A stretch of DNA of 64,000 nucleotides from contig DPJG01000007.1 in the NCBI GenBank assembly GCA_003543135.1, positions 1 through 64,000 of the forward strand, given 5' to 3'. This DNA is from Rheinheimera sp. GTDB lineage: Bacteria > Pseudomonadota > Gammaproteobacteria > Enterobacterales > Alteromonadaceae. This document shows, piece by piece, positions 8,577 to 18,403 of this stretch. The notes under the pieces were generated by a model. The model searched no databases. It had not been told where the DNA came from and worked only from the letters and a program-made list of their open reading frames with translations. How positions within the stretch are numbered: position 1 is the stretch's first letter; every line of letters starts with the position of its first letter. The position numbers and the translations under genes were made by a program.

Positions 8577-9543
8577 GGTTTCTCCCGTTCAGCTGACTGA
8601 GCAAGGGCATTGCAGCGCTAAATTGCCAGTTAGCGAGGCCAAGTGTGGTCCAGTGCTGCTGCAGCTGCTGTGAAAAAAGTTGTTGCTGCTGCTGATATTG
8701 CTGCTGCAGCTTTGTTGAACCCAGCTGTAACGTAACAGGCTCGTTTCCGTCAGAAACCCGCGCCAGACCAAAAGCCTGGGCCGGCAGATGCTGCTCCAGC
8801 GGATCATCAAGCTGACAGATCCGTACTTCGTTATGTAACGTCAGCGCCCGCAAATGACGCAGGCAAGTGTCATCGAGATTTTGAAAATCTGAAATGATAA
8901 ACAGCAAACTGCCCGGACGGGCTAAACGGCGTAGCTGTCCTAAAGCTTCTGACAACTGAATTGGCGCAGAGCCTTGTGCTGTTGGCATTTTGAACAGTTG
9001 CAGCGCCTGTTGTTGCAGCTCGGTCAGATGATGCAGGTAACGTAATACGGCCTGGGAGCGTCCTGCCGGTTTTAATTCGCGGATCTGCTGTTGGTGAAAT
9101 ACGATGCCACCGAGTTTATCGCCGGTTTTTTTCACATGCCAGGCAATCAGCGCCGCCAGATGACAGGCCTGCACCGACTTTAACAGCAGCTCTGAGCCAA
9201 ACTGCATTGAGCTTCCTAAATCGGTCAGAATAAACACCGGACGCTCTTTTTCTTCGCGGAATAACTTGGTATGCACTTTGCCGGTGCGGGCTGTGACACG
9301 CCAGTCGATGGTGCGCACATCATCACCGGTTTGATAATGCCGCACCTCGTCAAATTCCATACCGCGGCCTTTGCTTTTGGCCAGGTAACTGCCGGCCAGT
9401 TTACTCTGAATGGTCCGGGCCGGTGTTAAGTCAAAAAGCTGGGTATGCCGCTGATATCGCAGCAATTGTTTTAAATCCACTTCAGTGCCGTTGCTGTGTA
9501 AATCCTGCAACCACTGATTGATCTGGCTTAAACTGGCGCTCAT
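8563..9543 (-). CDS. DUF58 domain protein (Bat operon)
   Basis: A soluble protein of 326 residues. The core has the DUF58 signature KSKGRGMEFDEVRHYQTGDD followed by VRTIDWRVTARTGKVHTKLF, and then a VWA-like fold with ILTDLGSSM, which keeps a DxGSS metal-site-like motif. The frame could begin at TTG 9564, overlapping moxR, but ATG 9543 has an AAGG site 5 bases upstream and is preferred. DUF58 proteins are partners of MoxR ATPases. Position between moxR and DUF4381 fits the standard order. Confidence 0.9.
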   Translation of the reverse strand: MSASLSQINQWLQDLHSNGTEVDLKQLLRYQRHTQLFDLTPARTIQSKLAGSYLAKSKGRGMEFDEVRHYQTGDDVRTIDWRVTARTGKVHTKLFREEKERPVFILTDLGSSMQFGSELLLKSVQACHLAALIAWHVKKTGDKLGGIVFHQQQIRELKPAGRSQAVLRYLHHLTELQQQALQLFKMPTAQGSAPIQLSEALGQLRRLARPGSLLFIISDFQNLDDTCLRHLRALTLHNEVRICQLDDPLEQHLPAQAFGLARVSDGNEPVTLQLGSTKLQQQYQQQQQLFSQQLQQHWTTLGLANWQFSAAMPLLSQLNGRNHGYT

Positions 9544-9556
9544 TCTCGCCTTCACC

Positions 9557-10507
9557 TCAGGCAACAGGCACCAACAACAGAATTTCGCTCAGCACATCAT
9601 CGGTACTGATACCTTCGGCTTCTGCCTCGTAGGTTAACAACAGACGATGGCGCACCACGTTATGAAACACAGTCTGTACATCATCGGGTGTCACAAAATC
9701 ACGACCAGCCAGCCAGGCTTTGGCGCGGGCACAACGCTCCAGCGCTATGGTGGCACGTGGACTGGCGCCGTAGGCAATCCAGCGGCCGAGTTTGGCGCTG
9801 TAGTCGCCGGCGCGGCGGGTGGCCATAATCAGCTGCACCACATATTGCTCCAGGTTGGGCGCAAAATGCAGTTTTAAAATGGCTTTGCGGGCGGCAAAAA
9901 TATCGGCCTGACTGATCCGCACCGGTTGCTCTGTGGCGAGCTCCAACGCTTCACCGCGGGTGAGTTTTAAAATGGCCAGTTCTGTTTCAGCGTCCGGGTA
10001 ATCCACTTTTAAATGCAGTAAAAAGCGGTCAAGCTGCGCTTCCGGCAGTGGGTAGGTGCCTTCCTGTTCCAGCGGGTTTTGCGTGGCCATTACCAAAAAC
10101 AATTCCGGCAGTTTATAACTGTGACGACCCACGGTAATTTGTTTTTCTGCCATGGCCTCTAATAACGCCGACTGCACCTTGGCCGGAGCGCGGTTAATTT
10201 CATCAGCGAGAATAATATGATGAAACAAAGGGCCACTTTGAAATTCAAATTTGCCGGTTTCAGGACGGTAAATATCTGTGCCTGTTAAATCGGCCGGTAA
10301 CAAATCGGGCGTAAACTGAATACGGTGAAAACTGCCTTCCACACCATGCGCTAATGCATTTACTGCGCGGGTTTTGGCAAGACCCGGCGGGCCTTCCACC
10401 AATAAATGGCCGTTGGCGAGCAAGGCCAGCAAAATACCTTCAGTCAGCGCACTTTGGCCTAATACCTGTGAATCCAGATAGCTTTTTAATTGATTAAATG
10501 CGTTCAC
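9557..10507 (-). CDS. MoxR-family AAA+ ATPase (Bat operon)
   Basis: A 316-residue AAA+ ATPase. Walker A is GPPGLAKTR at residues 39-47, Walker B is IILADEINRAP near 104-114, and the sensor segment LVMATQNPLEQEGTYPLPEA and arginine-finger region DRFLLHLKVDYP follow. The start is GTG 10507 with GGAAGAG upstream. MoxR ATPases act as chaperone-like factors that help assemble or activate partners with VWA domains, here BatA, BatB and DUF58 encoded downstream. It is the first gene of the operon and is divergent from fadI, sharing the 236-bp intergenic region. Confidence 0.93.
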   Translation of the reverse strand: MNAFNQLKSYLDSQVLGQSALTEGILLALLANGHLLVEGPPGLAKTRAVNALAHGVEGSFHRIQFTPDLLPADLTGTDIYRPETGKFEFQSGPLFHHIILADEINRAPAKVQSALLEAMAEKQITVGRHSYKLPELFLVMATQNPLEQEGTYPLPEAQLDRFLLHLKVDYPDAETELAILKLTRGEALELATEQPVRISQADIFAARKAILKLHFAPNLEQYVVQLIMATRRAGDYSAKLGRWIAYGASPRATIALERCARAKAWLAGRDFVTPDDVQTVFHNVVRHRLLLTYEAEAEGISTDDVLSEILLLVPVA

Positions 10508-10650
10508 AGCTGCACTCTTCCGTTGTTATTAGGTCTTACCACGCCTTATTGAAGGCCTGGCAAGGCTGAATTAATTGATTATTTATCAAGCGTTTCCGCT
10601 TAAATACGACTAGGCTTTCTGCGAAGTCAGGATATAAGGTCTTTATGGCA

Positions 10651-10668
10651 TTAAAACAACTGTTTTAA
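10651..10668. promoter_or_regulatory. 18-bp palindrome, PsrA-like operator candidate
   Basis: TTAAAACA-AC-TGTTTTAA is a perfect inverted repeat with a 2-nt centre. It contains AAAC-N4-GTTT, which resembles the box bound by PsrA, a TetR-type fatty-acid regulator in some gammaproteobacteria. It lies about 75 bases before fadI and about 145 bases before moxR on the other strand. The regulator is not identified, so this is a candidate only. Confidence 0.4.
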
Positions 10669-10702
10669 TTTGTCAGATCTCTCGTTACAATCAAAAAAAA
10701 TT

Positions 10703-10717
10703 ACAGGTCAGACCTGT
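10703..10717 (+). promoter_or_regulatory. FadR-type operator upstream of fadI
   Basis: ACAGGTCAGACCTGT is a perfect palindrome around a 3-nt centre and matches the FadR operator core GGTCnGACC with its CTGT flank. It lies 27 bases before the fadI start, just past a possible -10 (TACAAT, 10686-10691), a position suited to repression. A FadR gene is present at 31978, so control by fatty acyl-CoA availability is likely. Confidence 0.75.
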
Positions 10718-10743
10718 ATCAGATAAAACCAAGAGGATCATTC

Positions 10744-12054
10744 ATGTCCAGCCAGATTAAATTAACCAACCGCCAGGGCGATCGGATTGCGATAGTTCGC
10801 GGTTTACGCACGCCGTTTGCCAAACAAGCAACTGAGTTCCACGGGGTATCTGCCCTGGATTTGGGCAAATTGGTGGTCAATGAACTGTTGATCCGCAGTG
10901 AGCTGGATGCCAAATTAATTGATCAGGTTGTTTACGGTCAAGTTGTACAGATGCCGGAAGCGCCAAATATTGCCCGTGAGATTGTGCTGGGTACCGGTAT
11001 GAATGTACATACCGACGCTTTTAGTGTGACCCGCGCTTGTGCCACCAGCTTCCAGTCTGTGGTCAGTGTCACCGAAGCCATGATGGCTGGTGTCAGTAAA
11101 GTCGCCATCGCCGGTGGCGCTGACTCCAGCTCAGTACTGCCTGTAGGTGTCAGTAAAGCCCTGGCCCGCGCTCTGGTAGATTTAACCAAAGCCAAAACCT
11201 TTGGTCAGAAAGTTGCGATTTTCCGCCGCCTTGGCCTGCGTGATTTACTGCCAGTGCCACCCGCTGTGGCTGAATACACCACAGGCTTGTCGATGGGTGA
11301 CACCGCTGAACAAATGGCCAAAAGCCATGGTATCAGCCGCGCCGATCAGGATGCGATGGCGCACCGTTCTCACACCCTGGCAGCCAAAGCCTGGGAAATG
11401 GGGCTGATGAAAGATGAAGTGATGGCGGCTCATGTGGAGCCTTACAACAAGTTTCTGGAGATGGATAACAACATCCGCAAAGATTCCAAGCTGGAGTCTT
11501 ACAGCAAGTTAAAACCAGTGTTTGACCGCAATTACGGCACTGTCACAGCTGCCACCAGCACCCCATTAACAGATGGTGCTTCAGCAGTACTGATGATGCC
11601 AGAAAGTTATGCCAAAGCATTGGGTTACAAACCTTTGGGTTATGTTCGTAGCTACGCTTTTGCTGCCATCGACGTGTGGGAAGACATGCTGATGGGCCCA
11701 TCTTACGCCACACCTATTGCGCTTGAGCGCGCCGGCATGACGTTAAACGACTTAACGCTGATTGAAATGCATGAAGCTTTTGCCGCTCAGGCACTGGCCA
11801 ATATGAAAATGTTTGGCAGTAAAAAGTTTGCTGAAGAAAAACTGGGCCGCTCCAGTGCCATTGGTGACATTGATATGGCGAAATTTAACGTCAACGGTGG
11901 CTCTTTGGCTTATGGCCATCCATTTGCGGCCACCGGCACGCGGTTAATCACCCAAACCCTCAATGAATTAAACCGCCGTGGTGGTGGTATTGGTTTAACC
12001 ACAGCCTGCGCGGCCGGTGGTTTAGGCGCTGCCATGATAGTGGAGACAGAATAA
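10744..12054 (+). CDS. fadI: Acetyl-CoA acyltransferase (3-ketoacyl-CoA thiolase) FadI
   Basis: A 436-residue thiolase that cleaves 3-ketoacyl-CoA in beta-oxidation and forms the beta subunit of the FadIJ complex. The nucleophilic cysteine is C99 in RACATSFQS. The family also shows [27 protein letters not shown] and the C-terminal [12 protein letters not shown] with the second catalytic cysteine. Length is normal for FadI. The ATG at 10744 follows AAGAGGA. The stop codon overlaps the fadJ start as TAATG, so the two subunits are coupled. A FadR-like operator lies just upstream. Confidence 0.96.
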   Translation: MSSQIKLTNRQGDRIAIVRGLRTPFAKQATEFHGVSALDLGKLVVNELLIRSELDAKLIDQVVYGQVVQMPEAPNIAREIVLGTGMNVHTDAFSVTRACATSFQSVVSVTEAMMAGVSKVAIAGGADSSSVLPVGVSKALARALVDLTKAKTFGQKVAIFRRLGLRDLLPVPPAVAEYTTGLSMGDTAEQMAKSHGISRADQDAMAHRSHTLAAKAWEMGLMKDEVMAAHVEPYNKFLEMDNNIRKDSKLESYSKLKPVFDRNYGTVTAATSTPLTDGASAVLMMPESYAKALGYKPLGYVRSYAFAAIDVWEDMLMGPSYATPIALERAGMTLNDLTLIEMHEAFAAQALANMKMFGSKKFAEEKLGRSSAIGDIDMAKFNVNGGSLAYGHPFAATGTRLITQTLNELNRRGGGIGLTTACAAGGLGAAMIVETE

Positions 12055-14228
12055 TGACGGAGCAAACAGTGATCGAACAAACAGGGACCGAACAAATTGC
12101 GAGCGCAAAAACTTTCAGCCTGAACCTGCGTGATGATGGTGTAGGTGTCATTACCATGGATGTGGCCGGTGAGAGCATGAACGTGCTTAAAGCCGCTTTT
12201 GCTGATGAAATTAAAGCTTTATTAGATGAAATCCGCAGCAATAAAAATATTAAAGGTCTGGTGATCATTTCTGGTAAAGCCGACTCTTTTATTGCCGGTG
12301 CCGACATTACAATGCTCGATGGCTGCAAAACAGCGCAGGAAGCGACCGATATTGCCGCTATGGGACAACAAATGTTTAGTCAGCTCGAAGCGTTAAATAT
12401 ACCGCTGATTGCTGCCATTCATGGCCCTTGTTTAGGTGGTGGTCTGGAACTGGCTATGGCATGTCACGGCCGTGTTGCCACTGACGATGGTAAAACAGTG
12501 CTGGGTTTACCTGAAGTGCAGCTGGGCTTATTGCCTGGCAGCGGTGGTACCCAAAGACTGCCGAAGCTGGTGGGCTTGCAAAAAGCGCTGGATATGATGC
12601 TGACCGGCAAACAACTGCGTGCAGTGCAGGCGAAAAAAGCCGGTTTAGTGGATGCTGTAGTGCCCAAAAGTATTCTGCTGGAAGCCGCGGTGAAAATGGC
12701 GCTGGCCGGTAAGCCGGATCGCAGCAAAGCCGTCAAACTGCCTTTTGTTGGTCAGCTGTTAGAGTTTACGTCTATTGGCCGTGGCATTTTGTTCAGCCAG
12801 GCGACCAAACAAACTTTGTTAAAAACCGGTGGCCATTATCCGGCACCTTTAAAAATCATTGAAGCGATTAAAGCCGGTGTCGACAGCGGCATGGCGCGCG
12901 GACTGCAGGTTGAAGCTCAGGCTTTTGGCGAGCTTTGTATGACGTCGGTTTCTAAATCTTTACGCGGTTTGTTTTTTGCCACGACGCAGATGAAAAAAGA
13001 AACCGGAGCAGGGGATGTCAAACCTAGCAAGGTGCATAAAGCAGCGGTGCTGGGCGGTGGTCTGATGGGCGGTGGTATTGCCAATGTCACTGCAGGGAAA
13101 GCAGGTATTCCGGTACGGATCAAAGACATCAACCAGCAAGGCATCAGCAATGCGCTGAAATACAGCTACAGCTTGCTGAATAAAAAGTTTAAACGCCGTT
13201 ATATCAGCCGCACTGAAATGCAAAAACAAATGGCGTTATTAACAGGCACCACAGATTACAGCGGTTTTCATGATGTGGACCTGGTGGTGGAAGCTGTATT
13301 TGAAGATTTAGCGCTCAAACAGCAGATGGTGAAAGACATTGAAAGCCATTGCCATGAAAACACTATTTTTGCCTCCAACACCAGTTCTTTGCCGATAGGA
13401 CAGATTGCAGCACAGGCAGCACGGCCGGAAAATGTGATTGGTCTGCATTATTTTTCACCTGTGGACAAAATGCCGTTGGTGGAAGTAATAGCCCATGAAA
13501 AAACTTCAGCCCAAACTATCGCCACTACAGTAGCTTTTGCCCGTAAACAAGGCAAAACCCCTATTGTGGTCAAAGACGGTGCCGGTTTTTATGTGAACCG
13601 TATTCTCGCTTTATATATGAATGAAGCGGCCAATTTGCTGCTCGAAGGCGAGCCGGTGGAAAAACTGGACAAAGCACTGACCAAATTTGGTTTACCGGTT
13701 GGGCCTATTACCTTGCTGGACGAAGTGGGCATTGACGTAGGTGCAAAGATTTCGCCCATTCTGGAACGGGAACTGGGTGAGCGTTTTAAAGCGCCGGCAG
13801 CTTTTGACAAGCTGATCGCCGATGGCCGCAAAGGTAAAAAAGTGGAAAAAGGCTTTTACCTGTATGGCGCCAAAGCGAAAAAAGGCAAAAAAGAGGTGGA
13901 TACCTCAGTCTACGCCCTGTTGGGTGTGCAGCCTGGTGGTAAATTGTCAGCCGAGCAAATCAGCAACCGTTGTTTAGTGCAGATGTTAAACGAAGCAGTA
14001 CGTTGTCTGGAAGAAGGCATTATTGCCTCAGCCCGTGACGGTGACATAGGTGCCATATTCGGTATTGGTTTCCCGCCCTTTATCGGTGGTCCTTTCCGTT
14101 ATATCGATGCGTTGGGTGCCACCACCTTAGTGGCCGATTTACGCCGTTACGAAGCCCAGTTTGGCAGCCGTTTTGCACCCAGTGCCTTATTACTGCAAAT
14201 GGCCGAGCAGGGCAAAACATTTTATTAA
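12054..14228 (+). CDS. fadJ: Fatty acid oxidation complex alpha subunit FadJ (enoyl-CoA hydratase / 3-hydroxyacyl-CoA dehydrogenase)
   Basis: A 724-residue bifunctional enzyme. The N-terminal crotonase domain (about 20-300) has the oxyanion segment [19 protein letters not shown] and [20 protein letters not shown] with its catalytic glutamates. The NAD-binding dehydrogenase domain starts near residue 328 with [17 protein letters not shown], and the segment [17 protein letters not shown] contains the catalytic histidine. The C-terminal domains follow. It hydrates enoyl-CoA and oxidises the product for FadI. The FadJ rather than FadB assignment rests on the adjacent fadI and on synteny with sixA, smrB, prmB and aroC. 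An N-terminal extension with [12 protein letters not shown] is slightly repetitive. Confidence 0.95.
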   Translation: MTEQTVIEQTGTEQIASAKTFSLNLRDDGVGVITMDVAGESMNVLKAAFADEIKALLDEIRSNKNIKGLVIISGKADSFIAGADITMLDGCKTAQEATDIAAMGQQMFSQLEALNIPLIAAIHGPCLGGGLELAMACHGRVATDDGKTVLGLPEVQLGLLPGSGGTQRLPKLVGLQKALDMMLTGKQLRAVQAKKAGLVDAVVPKSILLEAAVKMALAGKPDRSKAVKLPFVGQLLEFTSIGRGILFSQATKQTLLKTGGHYPAPLKIIEAIKAGVDSGMARGLQVEAQAFGELCMTSVSKSLRGLFFATTQMKKETGAGDVKPSKVHKAAVLGGGLMGGGIANVTAGKAGIPVRIKDINQQGISNALKYSYSLLNKKFKRRYISRTEMQKQMALLTGTTDYSGFHDVDLVVEAVFEDLALKQQMVKDIESHCHENTIFASNTSSLPIGQIAAQAARPENVIGLHYFSPVDKMPLVEVIAHEKTSAQTIATTVAFARKQGKTPIVVKDGAGFYVNRILALYMNEAANLLLEGEPVEKLDKALTKFGLPVGPITLLDEVGIDVGAKISPILERELGERFKAPAAFDKLIADGRKGKKVEKGFYLYGAKAKKGKKEVDTSVYALLGVQPGGKLSAEQISNRCLVQMLNEAVRCLEEGIIASARDGDIGAIFGIGFPPFIGGPFRYIDALGATTLVADLRRYEAQFGSRFAPSALLLQMAEQGKTFY

Positions 14229-14264
14229 AATGCGATAAGCCGTGCGGCTTCCCTGCTGCTGATG

Positions 14265-14298
14265 AAAAAAAGAGCTGCTATAATGCGGCTCTTTTTTT
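14265..14298 (+). terminator. Rho-independent terminator of fadIJ
   Basis: A 14-bp stem (14265-14278 with 14285-14298, one G-U pair) closes a TATAAT loop and ends in seven T residues, 37 bases past the fadJ stop. Confidence 0.9.
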
Positions 14299-14316
14299 GC
14301 GGAGGGTCGTGCCTTG

Positions 14317-14508
14317 ATGTTGTTGCTGTTGTCACCACTTTGCTCTTTGTACTTTTTTATTCAGGCGCGCCGCTCAGGTCTGAAATCTTTGCCCTGGGTT
14401 GTACTGGGCGCTCTGACCGGCCCGCTGTTATTGCCATTATTTCACAACCACAAGCGAATGGCGCTGAAAAAGGCGCTGGGGCATGGGGTGGTGTGGTTCA
14501 GGCCCTAA
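14317..14508 (+). CDS. Small membrane protein, unknown function
   Basis: A 63-residue protein beginning at ATG 14317, 10 bases after a good GGAGGG site at 14301-14306; a TTG at 14314 is an alternative start. Two hydrophobic stretches are visible: [14 protein letters not shown] at the N-terminus and [18 protein letters not shown] around 24-41. A basic tail follows ([14 protein letters not shown]). It begins immediately after the fadJ terminator. Its TAA overlaps the stop codon of convergent hdfR by four bases. I do not recognise the family; coding is supported by the ribosome site and the membrane-protein composition. Confidence 0.65.
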   Translation: MLLLLSPLCSLYFFIQARRSGLKSLPWVVLGALTGPLLLPLFHNHKRMALKKALGHGVVWFRP

Positions 14509-15314
14509 ACAGGCGCCTGTAGCACGCCACAGCTTTGTAATGTCTGTTGCCAATGCTCGGCAACAACATCATTGGCTTGATGATAAACCCAGACCGGTTG
14601 CAAATAGGGAGCAGCACTGAGTTTGTGTAATTTTCCCTGCTCCACAGCCGCTTGCACCAGAGGGGCAGGCAAATAACCACATCCTTTATTTTGCTGTAAC
14701 CATTGCCACAACAGCCGTACATCTGTACTGGCAAAACTTAGTGGTGCAGTGGTCAGCCTTGGCAGCGTCAGATGCTGCACACTACATTCTGCCTGCAAAT
14801 TTACAGCGTCATTCACTGACACCGGCCACCAGCAAAGATACCCCAGACAACGGGCCTGCAAAGGTGCAAGCTGCTGTGGTTTTTCACCCAGCTGGATCAC
14901 CAGATCAAAATCGCTGCCGTTTACATTGTGATAAGTGCCACTCTGTGTATGCACCTGCCAACACTGCTGCGGCGCAAACAACAGACTCAGCTGTTTGGGC
15001 GGCAATAAAACAGCAAACTCAGCCGGCATTAACACCTTACGATGACTCTGCAACTGGTATTGCTGATTTAACTGCTGTTTTGCTGCGGAGATGGCCGTTA
15101 ACACCGCCTGTGCATGGGGCAGCAACAGCTCACCAGCTGCAGTGAGCTGAATATTATTGCGAAAGCGGCTGAACAGGGTGACGCCTAAACTTTGTTCAAG
15201 CTGGCGCACCCTGAAGCTGACCGCAGATTGGGTTAAATATAAATTCTCGGCGGCTTTACCAAAGTGACGGGTTTTCTGTACTTCAAGGAAGGTTTTTAAC
15301 AGCTCAGTATCCAA
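14505..15314 (-). CDS. hdfR: LysR-family transcriptional regulator HdfR
   Basis: A 269-residue LysR-type regulator. The N-terminal helix-turn-helix, [20 protein letters not shown] then [20 protein letters not shown], is close to E. coli HdfR, a flagellar master operon regulator, and the divergent neighbour maoP is the same as in E. coli. The effector-binding domain follows from about residue 90. The start is a TTG supported by AGGATCC about 7 bases upstream and by the family N-terminus. The 3' end overlaps the small membrane protein gene on the other strand. The target genes here are unknown. Confidence 0.85.
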   Translation of the reverse strand: MDTELLKTFLEVQKTRHFGKAAENLYLTQSAVSFRVRQLEQSLGVTLFSRFRNNIQLTAAGELLLPHAQAVLTAISAAKQQLNQQYQLQSHRKVLMPAEFAVLLPPKQLSLLFAPQQCWQVHTQSGTYHNVNGSDFDLVIQLGEKPQQLAPLQARCLGYLCWWPVSVNDAVNLQAECSVQHLTLPRLTTAPLSFASTDVRLLWQWLQQNKGCGYLPAPLVQAAVEQGKLHKLSAAPYLQPVWVYHQANDVVAEHWQQTLQSCGVLQAPV

Positions 15315-15443
15315 AGTGGATCCTTAGAAAAATTGATTGTAACCATAAAAAATATTTGTTTTACGATCGGAATTTTGTTTACCATACTCCGCACAGTTTA
15401 ATTGGGATAGCTTTAGATTCAACGAGATCAGGGGAAAAAAGTG

Positions 15444-15791
15444 ATGCAGCAAAGTTTTGTGGCTAAACGTCGCTTTTTTGATGACCGGAATTTCCCAAAG
15501 GGGTTTACCCGGTCAGGGCGCTTCACACTGGCAGAAGGTAATCTGCTGGAAAAACATGGTGCGGCGATGCAGGAGCTGGAAGACGGTCTGCGTCAGCCAG
15601 TGAATGAAGAAGAGCAACGTTTTTTATCGGTTTGCCGCGGCGAAGCCGAAGCAGAATCCAGCTTTGAAAAAGTCTGGACTAAATACAAACAAAAAGTGCA
15701 GGAAAAGAAAAAATTCCACACTGTGTTTGGTAAAAAACGGATTGCCGATGGCAGTGACGATTTCTCTTATGTAGAAACGGACAACGACTGA
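15444..15791 (+). CDS. maoP: MaoP (DUF413) macrodomain organisation protein
   Basis: A protein of about 115 residues matching the DUF413/YifE family: RRFFDDRNFPKGFTRSGRFT, ELEDGLRQPVNEEEQRFLSV, CRGEAEAES and the KFHTVFGKKR segment align with E. coli MaoP. In E. coli, MaoP acts with a DNA site, maoS, to organise the Ori macrodomain. The start is ATG 15444 or GTG 15441, with AGGGG at 15430-15434. It is divergent from hdfR, an arrangement shared with E. coli. A small membrane protein gene follows 42 bases downstream, probably in the same transcript. Confidence 0.88.
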   Translation: MQQSFVAKRRFFDDRNFPKGFTRSGRFTLAEGNLLEKHGAAMQELEDGLRQPVNEEEQRFLSVCRGEAEAESSFEKVWTKYKQKVQEKKKFHTVFGKKRIADGSDDFSYVETDND

Positions 15792-15833
15792 TAACAATAA
15801 AGGGCCTTGGGGCCAAAAGCAGAGGGTATTGCT

Positions 15834-15989
15834 GTGGGCGAATTATTCAGTAGTATTTTACGACCAGACGTTTTGGTGTTTTTAATTCCACTGGCCGGTA
15901 TTGGTATTGGTGGTTTTAGTATGTGGTTAAAACATCAGGAGCGGATGGAGAAAATTCGCCAGGGCATAGATCCGGACAAGCGGCACTAA
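15834..15989 (+). CDS. Small single-pass membrane protein
   Basis: A 51-residue protein whose best start is GTG 15834, 7 bases after AGAGGG at 15821-15826; a TTG at 15807 in the same frame lacks such a site. It has one transmembrane helix at about 13-31 (VLVFLIPLAGIGIGGFSMW), then a charged tail, KHQERMEKIRQGIDPDKRH. The pattern of one helix plus a short basic amphipathic tail with ERMEKIRQG recurs in small proteins of related bacteria, but I cannot name a function. It lies between maoP and a strong terminator. Confidence 0.72.
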   Translation: MGELFSSILRPDVLVFLIPLAGIGIGGFSMWLKHQERMEKIRQGIDPDKRH

Positions 15990-16033
15990 GCTGTTATTGT
16001 TATCGCTGTTGCAGGCTTCAGGCCAGCAGCAAA

Positions 16034-16059
16034 CAAAAAGGAGCTTCGGCTCCTTTTTG
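16034..16059. terminator. Bidirectional Rho-independent terminator with UUCG loop
   Basis: CAAAAAGGAGC pairs with GCTCCTTTTTG around a TTCG tetraloop. It ends the maoP unit and can also serve the convergent GGDEF-EAL gene, which stops at 16154. Confidence 0.9.
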
Positions 16060-16153
16060 CATTTGTGCTCTCTGCTGTGACGATGTTTGCCAGCCGCTGA
16101 GTGCTGTGGATTGCTTTAGGGTTTAGGCAGATGCTGAATGCGCCTGTTGCCTG

Positions 16154-18403
16154 TTAGAGCGCAGCAGGCACAGCACTGAGTTTGGGTTTTTGCTGTTTCT
16201 GATCTTTCAGGAACTGGGTAAAGTCGGCGGCCGACAGAGGTTTACTGTAATAATAACCCTGAATAATTTCACAGCGCAGCTGCTTTAACTGCTGCAATTG
16301 TTCTGCGTATTCAACACCTTCTGCCACGACTGTCAGGCTCAGGTTGTGGGCGATAGTGACAATAGTGTCCACCATATTGCGACCACGGGCTGTATTCATA
16401 TCATCAATAAAGGCTTTGTCGATTTTGAGGGTATTGAGCGGAAACTGCTTTAAATAAGCCAAAGACGAATAGCCGGTGCCAAAGTCATCCATCGCCAGGT
16501 GAATGCCGCGGGCGCGCAGTTTTTTCATGGTATCAATCGCCATTTTGGGCGACTGCATCACCGTGCCTTCAGTAATTTCCAGCTCCAGATGATAAGAGGG
16601 CAGTTCGGTTTGCTGTAACACGTCGTCTATCTGCTCACATAAATAAGGCAACATAAACTGTTTGACCGACAGGTTTACAGCCACCCGGCCGTGAAATAAG
16701 CCCTGATCAATCCAGCGTTTTACATCAAGGCAAGCTTTACGCAATACCACTTCGCCAATTTCCACGATCTGACCTGTTTCTTCTGACACCGGAATAAAAG
16801 ACGCCGGGCTGATTAAACCCCGTTTAGGGGTAATAAAACGCACCAGCGCTTCCATGCCCACCAGCTGGCCGCTCAGAATGTCCATTTTTGGCTGATAAAA
16901 CACAGTGAAATAATCTTCTTTTAAACCATGACGGATGAGGTTCTCCAGCTGCAAACGTTTGACAGCCAGTTTGTTCATCGAATCGTTAAAAAACAAATAA
17001 CGGTTCGCGCCTTCATGTTTAGCGTGGTACATGGCCGTGTCGGCGTTCCGCAGCAAAGCTTCCGGATCGGCACCGTCTTCCGGATACAACACAATACCAA
17101 TACTGCTGGTGACTGCCAGTTCATGCTGATTGATAAAAAACGGCAGGTTAATTTGTTTAATCAGCTCTTTGGCCAGAGAAGTGATGGTATGAATGTCATT
17201 GGTGTCTTCCAGCAAAATGGCAAACTCGTCACCACCAAGCCGGTACAACCTGTTTTTTTGCCGGCTGCGTTCAGTCAGCCGCTCTGCCAGTTTTACCAAT
17301 AAAGTGTCACCGAGCTGATGACCCAGTGAGTCGTTAATTTTCTTAAAGTTATCTAAATCGAATACCAGTAGCGCGTGGCGCACTTCACGTTCGACCAAAC
17401 GGCTCAGTTCAGCCGAGAATAGAGCCCGGTTTGGCAAGCCGGTCAGGGTGTCGGAGTTGGCGAGGCGGCTGAGCTCAGCTTCTTTGCGCTTGCGCTCGGA
17501 AATATCGGAAAACACAGCCACGTACTGGGTAATAGTGTTGTGTTCGTCTTTAACCACATCAAAGTTCAGTTCAGCCTGGTAGATTTCACCGTTTAAACGC
17601 TGATCCTGAATTTCACCTTGCCAACTGCCTTGTGACTGCAGTTTCAGGCCTATATCCTGTAAAAAGCGGTTGGGGTACAGTGCCAGATCAAAAGGTTTTT
17701 TGATCACCTGTTCTCGGCTTTTCCCGGTGATGGTGCTAAAGGAGTTGTTGACTTCAATAACGGTAAAATTGGTGTCACATATCACCACTGCGTCGGAAAT
17801 GTTTTCAAGGCAACGGGCAAAGAGTTCCAGCCGTTCTTCGGTGTGTTTGAGCAACTGAATATTTTTTAAGGTGCCTGTCATACGGGTGGCGGCACCGTCA
17901 GCATCTGTGCTGACCACTTTGCCGCGGTCCAGCACCCAAATCCAGCCGCCGTCCGAGGCTCTTAAACGATAGGCGGCTTCAAAGTGCGGCGTTTCGCCAG
18001 CCAGATGCTGATACAGCTGTTCAGTGACCCGTTCAATATCTTTTGGGTGAATTTGTTCGCGGTTCGGCGGAAACTGATTGGTTTCAGGTTTAAGCTCAAC
18101 GGCTTGTTGCCAGGAACTGGAGCGATATAAAGTGCCGGCACTAATATTCCAGTCCCATAATTCGTCGCCGCTGCCCCACAAAGATAAGCGTAACCGCTCT
18201 TCACTTTGTTCCAGTCGGCTCTGGTAACGACGCATTTTCAGAATAGATAAATGTGCCAGCAATAAAGCGCCAAAAGAGAATAATAAAATGGACGACAAAA
18301 TGTAGGGCATTGAACCCTGCCAGTCTAGGGCAAAAGCAGGAAGTGGCGAGGTTAAAAAGGTAATAAACAGCGCCTTGTGATTGATTTTTTTATTATTTTT
18401 CAC
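16154..18403 (-). CDS. Membrane-anchored PAS-PAS-GGDEF-EAL cyclic-di-GMP protein
   Basis: A 749-residue protein that may make and break cyclic-di-GMP. A signal-like segment (about 10-26) is followed by a transmembrane helix at 33-54. Two PAS domains follow (about 65-185 and 195-302; the first has the PAC-type ending TRMTGTLKNIQL). The GGDEF domain (about 310-470) has an intact GGDEF at 390-394 but no RxxD inhibitory site just before it. The EAL domain (about 485-735) keeps EAL at 518-520, NLSVKQF, LELEITEG and DDFGTGYSSL. Both activities therefore look possible. The start is GTG 18403 with a weak ribosome site. It is transcribed alone. Confidence 0.93.
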   Translation of the reverse strand: MKNNKKINHKALFITFLTSPLPAFALDWQGSMPYILSSILLFSFGALLLAHLSILKMRRYQSRLEQSEERLRLSLWGSGDELWDWNISAGTLYRSSSWQQAVELKPETNQFPPNREQIHPKDIERVTEQLYQHLAGETPHFEAAYRLRASDGGWIWVLDRGKVVSTDADGAATRMTGTLKNIQLLKHTEERLELFARCLENISDAVVICDTNFTVIEVNNSFSTITGKSREQVIKKPFDLALYPNRFLQDIGLKLQSQGSWQGEIQDQRLNGEIYQAELNFDVVKDEHNTITQYVAVFSDISERKRKEAELSRLANSDTLTGLPNRALFSAELSRLVEREVRHALLVFDLDNFKKINDSLGHQLGDTLLVKLAERLTERSRQKNRLYRLGGDEFAILLEDTNDIHTITSLAKELIKQINLPFFINQHELAVTSSIGIVLYPEDGADPEALLRNADTAMYHAKHEGANRYLFFNDSMNKLAVKRLQLENLIRHGLKEDYFTVFYQPKMDILSGQLVGMEALVRFITPKRGLISPASFIPVSEETGQIVEIGEVVLRKACLDVKRWIDQGLFHGRVAVNLSVKQFMLPYLCEQIDDVLQQTELPSYHLELEITEGTVMQSPKMAIDTMKKLRARGIHLAMDDFGTGYSSLAYLKQFPLNTLKIDKAFIDDMNTARGRNMVDTIVTIAHNLSLTVVAEGVEYAEQLQQLKQLRCEIIQGYYYSKPLSAADFTQFLKDQKQQKPKLSAVPAAL

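Noticed and set aside
12917..13831. Antisense open frames inside fadJ
   Set aside because: The plus-strand gene is unambiguous and the antisense translations are low-complexity with no ribosome site.
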